Shown here: piece after piece, positions 43,645 to 51,080 of the stretch
How the letters are laid out: each line of letters opens with the position of its first letter
Position numbering within the stretch: position 1 is the stretch's first letter
Origin: Methylobacterium sp. E-066
Lineage (GTDB): Bacteria > Pseudomonadota > Alphaproteobacteria > Rhizobiales > Beijerinckiaceae
Direction of reading: 5' to 3'
DNA: 64,000 nt
Assembly (NCBI RefSeq): GCF_022829635.1
Contig: NZ_JAKSYO010000022.1
Span: 1 to 64,000 of the forward strand
Position numbers and translations under genes: made by a program
Notes under the pieces: model-generated
The model's database searches: none
Told to the model about the DNA's origin: nothing
Seen by the model: the letters and a program-made list of their open reading frames with translations, nothing else

Positions 43645-44070
43645 TTGGAACCACGTATCAGCCTCGTCACTCTCGGCGTCACTGACCTCGACCGCGCAAC
43701 CGCCTTCTACGAAGGGTTGGGCTGGCCTCGCCGGGTCGTTGCCGCACAGGGTGTCGCCTTCTTTCAGCTGGGCGGTCTGGGTCTCTCGCTCTATCCACGC
43801 GCTGAGCTGGCCGCGGATGCTGGCGTCCCTCTGCAGAGCCTCCCCTCACAGGGCTTCACGCTCGCTTACAACACGCGCAGCCGTGACGAAGTGGATGAAG
43901 TGCTCGCGCGTGCCGAGGCGCTCGGAGGGACGATCACCCAGTTGGCGCAGAACGCGGTCTGGGGTGGATACCACGGCCATTTCTGCGACCCGGATGGGTT
44001 TGTGTGGGAGGTGGCCTGGAACCCTGACTTCGCTCTCGCAGACGACGGTTGCCTGATCCTCCCGACGTAG
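43645..44070 (+). CDS. VOC-family protein
   Basis: A 141-residue vicinal-oxygen-chelate protein (ISLVTLGVTDLDRATAFYEG, ending with CDPDGFVWEVAWNPDF, which holds the expected terminal Glu ligand). The usual first His is replaced in SLVTLGV, so metal binding may be incomplete. The TTG at 43645 has GAAGGG six bases upstream. No reaction can be assigned. It is unrelated in detail to the VOC protein at 21440. Confidence 0.78.
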   Translation: MEPRISLVTLGVTDLDRATAFYEGLGWPRRVVAAQGVAFFQLGGLGLSLYPRAELAADAGVPLQSLPSQGFTLAYNTRSRDEVDEVLARAEALGGTITQLAQNAVWGGYHGHFCDPDGFVWEVAWNPDFALADDGCLILPT

Positions 44071-44104
44071 CCTTCATGGCTGATCCATGGAGGTCTGCCT
44101 CCGA

Positions 44105-44240
44105 CCCTTCTCAGACCCTCGGAAGGTCCGCTTCGCAGCTGCCTAATGGAGGACGCTCCACGTCCGCGTCGGGTGGTTTTCTGTCCGTCCGCTTTCGGAC
44201 GGCGGATGCATCGAAGCGGACATAGCCGGAGGGCCAGCCA
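44105..44240. repeat. Dispersed intergenic repeat copy
   Basis: Bases 44172-44240 (ggtggttttctgtccgtccg, then atgcatcgaagcggacat and agccggaggg) match 25365-25430 closely over about 65 bases. Confidence 0.55.
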
Positions 44241-44321
44241 CGACCCTTTGCATAAGCCTGGACCGTCCGATCGTAGGCTACTTGGTGAGACATAGACCTA
44301 CGGCCTGAGTGGGCGGATTGG

Positions 44322-45074
44322 CTAGTATCCTACACCGCGCACGCCGCCCGCGGCCCGGATGGCCTCCCCAGTCACCCAGTGGGAGTCGTTCGACGCTAAG
44401 AAGACCGCGACTGGGGCGATGTCCTCGGGCTCGCCAAAGCGGCCAAGCGGCGTGCCAGCAACGAGCTTCTCGCCGAATGCACCGTCGAAATGCCCGATGG
44501 TGGCCGGAGTATTCGTGTGGCCGGGCAGGATCGAGTTGACCCTGATCCCGCGCGGTCCGAGTTCGCGGGCCAAGGCGAACGTCATCGTGTCGACGGCGCC
44601 CTTCGTCGCCGAATAGACGCTGGAGGCGAGATACGGGTCGGAGCTGAGGATCGAGCTGACGTTGATGATGCTGCCGCCGGTCTCTCCGAAGTGCTTCACC
44701 GCCTCTCGGATCGCCAGGAAGTAGCCCAGCACGTTGACATTAAACTGCCGGTGGAAGGCTTCCTCGGTGAGGTCGGCGACCATCTCGAAGACGGCGATGC
44801 CCGCGTTGTTCACGAGGACGTCGACCCGGCCGTGGGCGGCCTTCACGGTGTCGAACAGGCGGGCGACGTCGGTCGACCTGCTCATGTCCGCCTGGATCGC
44901 GACCGCCCTCCCGCCGCCCGCCTCGATGGACGCGACGACGGCGTCCGCTCCCGTCCGGCTGGTCGCAAAGTTTACGATAACGGTAGCACCCTCGGCACCG
45001 AGTGCCTTGGCGATGCCGGCGCCGATGCCACTGGAGGCACCGGTGACGACGGCGATCTTTCCATCGAGCTTCAT
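44322..45074 (-). CDS. Short-chain dehydrogenase/reductase
   Basis: A 250-residue classical SDR: cofactor motif TGASSGIGAGIA, NNAG motif in VLVNNAGIAVF, catalytic Ser in INVSSILSS and the Tyr-x-x-x-Lys in YSATKGAVD. The N-terminal ARG-free pattern and NFATSRTG suggest NADPH preference, but this is uncertain. The substrate is unknown. It diverges from an AraC-family regulator whose relatives control aldehyde and ketone reductases. Confidence 0.9.
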   Translation of the reverse strand: MKLDGKIAVVTGASSGIGAGIAKALGAEGATVIVNFATSRTGADAVVASIEAGGGRAVAIQADMSRSTDVARLFDTVKAAHGRVDVLVNNAGIAVFEMVADLTEEAFHRQFNVNVLGYFLAIREAVKHFGETGGSIINVSSILSSDPYLASSVYSATKGAVDTMTFALARELGPRGIRVNSILPGHTNTPATIGHFDGAFGEKLVAGTPLGRFGEPEDIAPVAVFLASNDSHWVTGEAIRAAGGVRGVGY

Positions 45075-45240
45075 GGTTTGTCCCTAAGGTTCGCGACTTT
45101 CGTCACCGGAACCGAGGGGCCCCGTCGACGACCGGAACCTAAGTCGTCGGTCGATTTTCCGCGTGCCGGTTACTCGCTCATCCTTGCCCAATCTTCTCAG
45201 TCGCTTGTGGCGGCGATCACCTGGTGCTAGCCCATCAGGC

Positions 45241-46155
45241 ATGACGGACGGGATGGACGAACTGCGCGCCATCGTGATGCGTGCCGGAGACAAGTGGACG
45301 CCAACAGGGCTTCCCCGCGTGTCGATGGTCCGGGCGGAAGCCTGCTCGAACCAGGTGTACGAGCCGATGCTCCACATGGTCCTGCAGGGGACCAAAAGCC
45401 TCTCGGTCGGGGATCAGATCCTGCGCTTCGAGCCAGCGACGTACTTCCTGATCCCGGTCGACGTGCCGGCAATCGGCCAGATCCAGTCCGATGGCCCCCG
45501 GGAGCCGTATCTCGCGCTTAGCCTGACCCTGGACCCGGGCATTATCGCGAACATGCTCGACGACCTTGGCGATGCCCGGTCGCCGACGTGTGGTCCTTGC
45601 TTCTCGGTCACCGCCGCCGAACCGGAACTCATCGACGCCTGGCTCCGGCTGATGCGCTTGGTTGATCGACCGAACGAAATCGGCATGCTGGCATCGATGA
45701 TCGAGCGCGAGATCCTGTTTCGCGTGCTTCAGGGACCGCAGGGAGACCTGCTCCGGCAAATCGGTCGGCCGGACAGTCGATTATCCCAGGTCGGACGGAC
45801 CCTCGAATGGATACAGGCACACTATGCCGAGCCAGTCCGCGTTAAGGTCCTTGCGACGATGGCCGGGATGAGCGTTGCGGCCTTCTATCGCCACTTCAAG
45901 GCGATCACCGCCATGACCCCGATCCAGTACCAGAAGCGGCTTCGCCTTCTGAAGGCGCGCCGGTTGTTGCTGTTCGAGCCACGCGATGCCGCAGCCATCG
46001 CTTTCTCTGTCGGCTACGAGAGCGCATCGCAGTTCAGCCGGGAATACGCGCGCATGTACGGCATGCCCCCGGCTCGCGACATGGCTCGCTTCAGGCCGCC
46101 GCCCCCCGTAAGTCGGCTTAACTCCGTCGATGTGGCTCGCCCGGGTGTTGCGTGA
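45241..46155 (+). CDS. AraC-family transcriptional regulator (YqhC-like)
   Basis: A 304-residue regulator with an AraC_N domain (MLHMVLQGTKSLSVGDQILR, FEPATYFLIPVDVPAIG) and a C-terminal double helix-turn-helix (MAGMSVAAFYRHFKAITAMT, YESASQFSREYARMYGMPP). This domain pairing is that of E. coli YqhC, which activates aldehyde reductases. The start ATG 45241 opens the conserved part; 45163 is an alternative. It diverges from the SDR gene, the probable target. Confidence 0.88.
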   Translation: MTDGMDELRAIVMRAGDKWTPTGLPRVSMVRAEACSNQVYEPMLHMVLQGTKSLSVGDQILRFEPATYFLIPVDVPAIGQIQSDGPREPYLALSLTLDPGIIANMLDDLGDARSPTCGPCFSVTAAEPELIDAWLRLMRLVDRPNEIGMLASMIEREILFRVLQGPQGDLLRQIGRPDSRLSQVGRTLEWIQAHYAEPVRVKVLATMAGMSVAAFYRHFKAITAMTPIQYQKRLRLLKARRLLLFEPRDAAAIAFSVGYESASQFSREYARMYGMPPARDMARFRPPPPVSRLNSVDVARPGVA

Positions 46156-46314
46156 ACCGAAAACGGCACCGTTTTGCCCACGGCGGGAGACGTAAAGGTC
46201 TGCTTACGGGCAGCGATAACGGTGTCCAATTTGACCGGGTTGGGTCGGAGGCGGAACGTCCGCTTCCGGACCAGAGGTCAGGGTCCCACCCGAAGCCGAC
46301 AGCGCGCAGACGGC

Positions 46315-47247
46315 TCAGATGCCGGCATACCAGGCGTAGCCCTGATCCTCCCAGTAGCCGCCCTTGCCCTCGCCGATGCCGGCAAGGCTCTCGATCACCT
46401 CGATGCGCATCACGTACTTGGCCTGCTTGTAGCCGAGGTTGCGTTCCACGCGCAGGCGAAGCGGGGCGCCGTTCGAGACGGGAAGCGCCTTGCCGTTCAT
46501 GTCATAGGCGAGGATCGTCTGCGGGTGGAACGCGTCGACTAGGTCGATGCTCTCGTAGTATCGGACAGGCTTTCCGGCGGTGGCCGCGGTTTCGTCGGAC
46601 GCCTGCTGCCCGCCTGAGCTCCGCTTGCTCTCCCCGCCGCCCGACTGCTTGGTCATGGCCGGGTTGGCATTGCCCGCGGGCGTCGCCTCGTCCGAGCCTT
46701 CATCCTGCGCGGTGTCCGCCGCACCGTCGTCGTCGCCCTGGTCCATGGTGTCGGCGCAGTGGAACACCACGTAGCGCGCCTCCGGCTTCAGCTTGGCCCG
46801 GGTCAGGAGGTCGGCGAGCGGCACCCCGGTCCACTTGCCGATAGCGCTCCACCCCTCGACGCAATCGTGCCGGGTGATCTGGGTGCGGGCGGGAAGCTCG
46901 CGGAGCTCGGCCAGGGACAGCCTGAAGGGCGCCTCCACGAGGCCGCCGACCTCCAGGTGGTACTTGGCGAACCTGCCCTTCGCCAGGGCTTTGTAGTCCT
47001 TGTCTGGCGGATCCTCGGTGCCGTTCGGCTTGAACCACGGCGAGATGGCCGCCTCGGCGTATTCTGGGGCGAGGGCCCGCTCGGTCAGGAGCAAGCGCTG
47101 GACGAACAGGTTTGCGTCCTCGCCGGTCTTGAGCGTGCGCTGGAACCACTCTGCCTTGCCGAGGCGGTCGCACCCGCCGAGCATGGCCGCCGCGGCCGCG
47201 GCGGAAGCCCCCGTCAGGAGGGAGCGTCGGCTTGGAAGGTGGCTCAT
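46315..47247 (-). CDS. Tat-exported molybdopterin oxidoreductase (YedY/MsrP or sulfite-oxidase fold)
   Basis: A 310-residue periplasmic molybdenum enzyme. It starts with a Tat signal (SRRSLLTGASAAAAAAMLGG) ending in a cysteine that could be lipid-modified. The molybdenum-ligating cysteine is Cys129 in TRHDCVEGWSAIGKW, followed by GVPLADLL. An unusual insertion of about 60 polar residues (Asp-, Ser- and Gln-rich, about 168-226) interrupts the core between VFHCADTMDQ and VRYYESIDL. The gene overlaps the cytochrome b stop by four bases. YedY-type enzymes reduce oxidised methionine in the periplasm using electrons from a membrane cytochrome; that role is inferred here. Confidence 0.85.
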   Translation of the reverse strand: MSHLPSRRSLLTGASAAAAAAMLGGCDRLGKAEWFQRTLKTGEDANLFVQRLLLTERALAPEYAEAAISPWFKPNGTEDPPDKDYKALAKGRFAKYHLEVGGLVEAPFRLSLAELRELPARTQITRHDCVEGWSAIGKWTGVPLADLLTRAKLKPEARYVVFHCADTMDQGDDDGAADTAQDEGSDEATPAGNANPAMTKQSGGGESKRSSGGQQASDETAATAGKPVRYYESIDLVDAFHPQTILAYDMNGKALPVSNGAPLRLRVERNLGYKQAKYVMRIEVIESLAGIGEGKGGYWEDQGYAWYAGI

Positions 47248-48125
47248 GCCCGGGGCTCCCCCGCAGCGCCGGCCGGCTCGACCTTGCGCTCGATCACGAA
47301 CCAGCCGGTCACCATGCCGCGCATGTTGTTCCAAAAGCCCGAGAGCAGGACCAGGGTGACGTGCACGATCACGAACAGGACCAGCAGCGCCGCGACGACA
47401 AAGTGGATCGTGCGCGCCGATTGGCGCCCATCGAACAGGGTCAGGAGGAACGGGAATGCTGCGTTCATCGCCGGCGACATCGCCAGGCCCGCCAGCACCT
47501 GCACCGGTAGGAACACGAACAGCACGAGGGCGTAGGTGAGCTTCTGGATGACGTTGTAGCGCTTGGCCTCGTCGCCCTGCGGAAAGCGTAAGGTGAGGTG
47601 CTCCCACACCGAGGCGCCGAAGTGCCGGACCTGGTCGCGCGACGGGATCACCCGGAACCAGAGTTGCCCGCTGAACAGGCCGTAGAGCAGGTAGAGGGCG
47701 CCGTTCAGGACGAAGGCCCAGGCGAAGAAGAAGTGCCAGCTGCGTCCGCCGGTGAGGTCCTGGTCGCTCGGCAGGGTCAGCCAGGACGGGAAGCCGCGAT
47801 CCGCTGGCTCGCCGTCGGCGCCGGCGGAGGAGCCGAGATAGCCGGTGGTGTCGAAGGTGCGCCCAAGGACCGTGGTCACGCCCTTGGGTGGGTCGTCCTC
47901 GGTCGAAGACATCGCCAGGAGCGGCGTGTCAAAGGTCGAGATCTTGCCCCAGTATAGGGCTGGGTGGGCGTTGAAGATCTGCAAGCCGCTCATCAGCAGC
48001 ACGACGAGGCAGATGGCATTCAACCAATGCGTGACGCGGATAACAACCGGGTGCCGGAACATCCAGCGTCGTGTCTCGACCTCGCCCGTGTCGGGCGCCG
48101 AGCGCGTCAGATAGGTGCGTGGCAA
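47244..48125 (-). CDS. Membrane cytochrome b (cytochrome b561/hydrogenase-b type)
   Basis: A 293-residue membrane protein with about four to five hydrophobic segments. Haem-ligand histidines are likely in VIRVTHWLNAICLVVLLMSG, GRSWHFFFAWAFVLNG and IHFVVAALLVLFVIVHVTLV. It would take electrons from the quinone pool and pass them to the exported molybdenum enzyme whose gene overlaps its stop (ATGA). It follows the Met-rich microprotein gene, from which it is separated by a terminator-like hairpin. Confidence 0.85.
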   Translation of the reverse strand: MPRTYLTRSAPDTGEVETRRWMFRHPVVIRVTHWLNAICLVVLLMSGLQIFNAHPALYWGKISTFDTPLLAMSSTEDDPPKGVTTVLGRTFDTTGYLGSSAGADGEPADRGFPSWLTLPSDQDLTGGRSWHFFFAWAFVLNGALYLLYGLFSGQLWFRVIPSRDQVRHFGASVWEHLTLRFPQGDEAKRYNVIQKLTYALVLFVFLPVQVLAGLAMSPAMNAAFPFLLTLFDGRQSARTIHFVVAALLVLFVIVHVTLVLLSGFWNNMRGMVTGWFVIERKVEPAGAAGEPRA

Positions 48126-48158
48126 ACGAACTCCCTCGGGGCGATCCTCGAAAAGGTT

Positions 48159-48182
48159 GGAGGCCCCTGGATCGGGGCCTCC
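48159..48182 (-). terminator. Hairpin between Met-rich gene and cytochrome b gene
   Basis: A perfect nine-base stem ggaggcccc / ggggcctcc with a six-base loop, followed on the minus strand by aaccttttcg. It would let part of the transcripts stop after the microprotein gene, giving more microprotein than reductase. Confidence 0.6.
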
Positions 48183-48203
48183 GGAAGCGCAGGGCGCCTC
48201 GAA

Positions 48204-48425
48204 TTACATGCCGCGCTTCATCATCATGCGCTTCTTCATCATCCGCTTCCGCATCATGCGCTTCTTCATCATCATCCGGTCGCCGTGCATCATGCGGACC
48301 TGGGTCACGCCGGTATCGGACTTCAGGCCGTTGACGGCCATCGGGGCAGCGAATGCGGAGCCGGCGGCCAGCGTCACGCCGCCGAGGGCGGCCAGGGCGG
48401 TGAGGGCGAGAGCGAAGTTTTTCAT
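48204..48425 (-). CDS. Methionine-rich exported microprotein (MrpX-like)
   Basis: A 73-residue protein with a signal peptide (MKNFALALTALAALGG, cleavage near AFA at 26). The mature 47 residues contain 14 methionines, arranged in pairs and triplets between Lys/Arg (for example RMMMKKRMMRKRMM). Such a chain can act as a sacrificial oxidant sink or bind metal. A strong AGGAG site precedes the ATG. A GGAAC-type promoter lies about 50 bases upstream. It is followed by cytochrome b and YedY-like genes, the combination known for hypochlorite scavenging by MrpX with YedY1/YedZ1 in Azospira. The MrpX analogy is by layout and composition, not sequence alignment. Confidence 0.7.
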   Translation of the reverse strand: MKNFALALTALAALGGVTLAAGSAFAAPMAVNGLKSDTGVTQVRMMHGDRMMMKKRMMRKRMMKKRMMMKRGM

Positions 48426-48470
48426 GCAGGATCTCCTATGGAGGTGAATATATTATCCAACCCACTGAAC

Positions 48471-48495
48471 AACAGCATCATCGTATTGCTGTTCC
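48471..48495 (-). promoter_or_regulatory. Candidate EcfG (general stress) promoter
   Basis: On the minus strand GGAAC (48495-48491), 16 bases, then TGTT (48474-48471). The alphaproteobacterial EcfG consensus is GGAAC-N16/17-CGTT. Position fits a start site around 48463, just upstream of the Met-rich gene's ribosome site. The surrounding stretch 48426-48821 is AT-rich near 48440-48545 and holds no other recognised gene. Confidence 0.5.
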
Positions 48496-48821
48496 TTGTA
48501 TTAGAAAACTAATTTTCTATACTATGATAATTTTACAATAAGCAGCGCGCGCTCAAATCAAAGCTTTCAGCCTGGGCACGAAGTTTCCGTCGCGTATCGC
48601 TACGGCGCTGGTCGACGAAAAGTTTCAGGACGCCCAGGCACGGATGCCGCCGAATTAATTCTCGACCTTGATCAAACGGGCGACTTCGACCCTTTGCGGA
48701 AGCTGGAAATGTCCGCTTGGGGCTGATTAGCGAGCGAAAGGCAGCGCAACGCTTTGATTAGGTTCTTCAGGCAGTCTTGCCGCCTATAGAGGCCTATAAG
48801 GCAAGAGACTGGACGAGAACG

Positions 48822-50201
48822 ATGCGGATCGTGTCAGGCAGCGAAGAGGAAGCCAGGACGATCCAGCTGTCGGAAGTGCTCGGCGCCTTGAGCCATGCCC
48901 TGGACCTGACGGAGGGTCAGCCCGTCGGGCATTGCGTGCGCGCGACCTGGATCGGCTTTAACATCGGCCGGGAAATGGGCCTGCCGGACTTGCAGCTCTG
49001 GGAACTCTACCACACGGTGATGCTGAAGGACCTAGGGTGCTCTAGCAATGCCGCGCGCATCTGCGAACTCTACCTCTCCGACGATCTCAGCTTCAAACGT
49101 GACTTCAAAACGGTGAGCGACAGTCTGCCGAAGGTGCTCGGCTTTGTCTTCTCTCATACCGGCCTCAAGGCCGGCCTCGCCGAACGCTTCCGTGCCGTGC
49201 TCAACATCCTGCAGAACGGCGGAGCGATTACCGACGACCTGATCCAGACCCGCTGTCAGCGTGGTGCTCAGATCGCCCGACAGCTTCGCTTCCCCGCGAG
49301 CGTCTCCGAGGCCATCCACGCCCTGGACGAGCACTGGAACGGCGGCGGTCGACCGGACCGCCTCGCTGGCCCAGCGATCCCAATTTACGCACGGGTAGCG
49401 CTGCTCGCTCAGGTAGTGGACGTGTTCCACACCGCGGCCGGCCCCGCGGCCGCGATTGCCGAGGTGCGGGCGCGCTCGGGCACATGGTTCGATCCTCAGG
49501 TGGTCGCCTGCTTCGAGGCGGCCGCGTCCAAACCCGGCTTCTGGAACACCCTGGCCTCGGATGAGGTCGAGGAGGCGGTGTTCGCGTTGGCGCCGGTCAG
49601 CCCGATCGTCGTTGACGAAGACTACCTCGACGACATCGCCCGTGCCTTTGCTCAGATTATCGACGCCAAGAGCCCGTTCACCTCCGGCCATTCGGAGCGG
49701 GTTGCGGTCTACGCCGACATGATCGCGGCTGAACTTGGCTATACGTCGGAACGCCGCCGCTGGCTGAAGCGGGCTGCGCTGCTTCACGATGTTGGCAAGC
49801 TCGGGGTCTCGAACGCGATCCTCGACAAGAACGGCAAACTGGATGACGCGGAGTGGCGGGACATGCGCAATCACGCGTCCCTTTCCGAGACCATCCTGAC
49901 CCGCGCCGCGGTGTTCCACGAGATGGCCTGCATCGGCGGCGGGCACCACGAACGGCTCGACGGCAAGGGCTATCCACGCGGCTTGAAAGGCGACGCGATC
50001 GCACCCGAGACCCGCATTGTCTCGGTCGCCGACGTGTTCGACGCGCTGACCGCCGACCGGCCTTACCGTGCGGCCATGTCGCTTGAGAAGGCGCTCGGCA
50101 TCATGCGCGCAGACCTTGGCACGGCGTTCGACCCGCTCTGCTTTGCGGCGCTGGAGCGGGCGCTCACCGCAATCGAGGGCGATCTCGCTCGGGCAGCTTG
50201 A
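48822..50201 (+). CDS. HD-GYP-type phosphodiesterase with degenerate N-terminal HD half
   Basis: A 459-residue protein. The C-terminal half is a canonical HD-GYP domain: GHSERVAVYADMIA, LLHDVGKLGVSN, the HHERLDGKGYPRGL block and DALTADRPYR. Such domains hydrolyse cyclic di-GMP. The N-terminal half looks like an HD domain that has lost its His-Asp pair (YHTVMLKDLGCSSNAA) but keeps GHCVRATWIG, so it may be structural. ATG 48822 begins MRIVSGSEEE after GGACGAGAAC. A hybrid kinase is encoded further downstream. No membrane or receiver domain is present. Confidence 0.88.
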   Translation: MRIVSGSEEEARTIQLSEVLGALSHALDLTEGQPVGHCVRATWIGFNIGREMGLPDLQLWELYHTVMLKDLGCSSNAARICELYLSDDLSFKRDFKTVSDSLPKVLGFVFSHTGLKAGLAERFRAVLNILQNGGAITDDLIQTRCQRGAQIARQLRFPASVSEAIHALDEHWNGGGRPDRLAGPAIPIYARVALLAQVVDVFHTAAGPAAAIAEVRARSGTWFDPQVVACFEAAASKPGFWNTLASDEVEEAVFALAPVSPIVVDEDYLDDIARAFAQIIDAKSPFTSGHSERVAVYADMIAAELGYTSERRRWLKRAALLHDVGKLGVSNAILDKNGKLDDAEWRDMRNHASLSETILTRAAVFHEMACIGGGHHERLDGKGYPRGLKGDAIAPETRIVSVADVFDALTADRPYRAAMSLEKALGIMRADLGTAFDPLCFAALERALTAIEGDLARAA

Positions 50202-50661
50202 ACCGAGCCACCTCTCGGCGAACCTTCTGACTACCGGATCAGGACTATCTTGCGGGCTCCACCGTCGGAGGCGGCGCCACAAGGTGATGCTTCTCCTGAC
50301 GCCAAGACGATGACCGTACGCACTACCCAACCGGAGGCTGGCGAACTCAAGGCCTGGAGGAAAAGCGAATTGAGGATGCGAGTAAGCATGCTCTGAGCTT
50401 TCTGATCTTGGGTTACGCTGCAAGCGTGGGCTGATAAATCTTTTATCTGCCCTGTGATTGCAGGATGCATCGTCCGAAAGTAAATGTTGATAGCAATTTT
50501 GATCGCATTTGATGCAACCAGATATGCAACTTCTAGGAGCGCAATTCTTTCATCGCACTCGCCTTCCGGAACGTCGCCTTCGTCAGCCTTTGGAAACAGA
50601 CTACATCGGCATCAAGGTCGTGGTCAGGGTGAAGACTGAACGTCTGCTTCCAGGGGAAAGG
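50202..50661. other. Intergenic stretch, no gene recognised
   Basis: Modestly AT-rich between 50430 and 50530. No frame is convincing on either strand. Confidence 0.35.
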
Positions 50662-50835
50662 CTAGGGGACGCTTTCCACCCATTGCAGAAGGTCGGAAAG
50701 TCCGCTCCCCAGCGCTTGATGAAACAAGTTATACGACTGGGGCAGATGGAAAGTGGTCGAGCCGCGATCGGCACCGAAAACGGAAAACATGTCGAGATCG
50801 GTGATGGCGAACAGTTGAACGCCGCCGTCACCCAT
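50662..50835 (-). CDS. Possible 57-residue protein
   Basis: A short minus-strand frame beginning MGDGGVQLFAITDLDMFSVF, with FHLPQSYNLFHQAL in the middle. Most codons end in G or C, as in true genes here. A GGAG lies about 12 bases upstream, a little far. No family is recognised. Confidence 0.35.
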   Translation of the reverse strand: MGDGGVQLFAITDLDMFSVFGADRGSTTFHLPQSYNLFHQALGSGLSDLLQWVESVP

Positions 50836-50874
50836 AAGGATTGATAGCTCCGCCCGCCCGTGCGAGGGCGGCTC

Positions 50875-51075
50875 ATGTCCGCTACCCCCACACGTTGCAT
50901 CGCCCTGACGAAAGAGTTGGAGGCATACATCCGGGCCCAGGTCGCCTCAGGCCGTTACACCAGTGCAAGCGAAGTGGTCCGCTCAGCACTGCGCCTCAAG
51001 ATCGACCGTGAAGGCGCGATACTCGGTGCTCCGCCTGTGGGAGAGCGGCCAGAGACCGAGCGTGGTTCGGTCTGA
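50875..51075 (+). CDS. ParD-like antitoxin, orphan and C-terminally altered
   Basis: A 66-residue protein whose first 50 residues match the ParD/CopG ribbon-helix-helix antitoxins (ALTKELEAYIRAQVASGRYT, SASEVVRSALRL). The usual toxin-binding tail is replaced by a different sequence (GAPPVGERPETERGSV), and no ParE toxin follows: the hybrid kinase begins six bases later. It is probably a decayed or domesticated DNA-binding antitoxin. Confidence 0.7.
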   Translation: MSATPTRCIALTKELEAYIRAQVASGRYTSASEVVRSALRLKIDREGAILGAPPVGERPETERGSV

Positions 51076-51080
51076 GCGCG

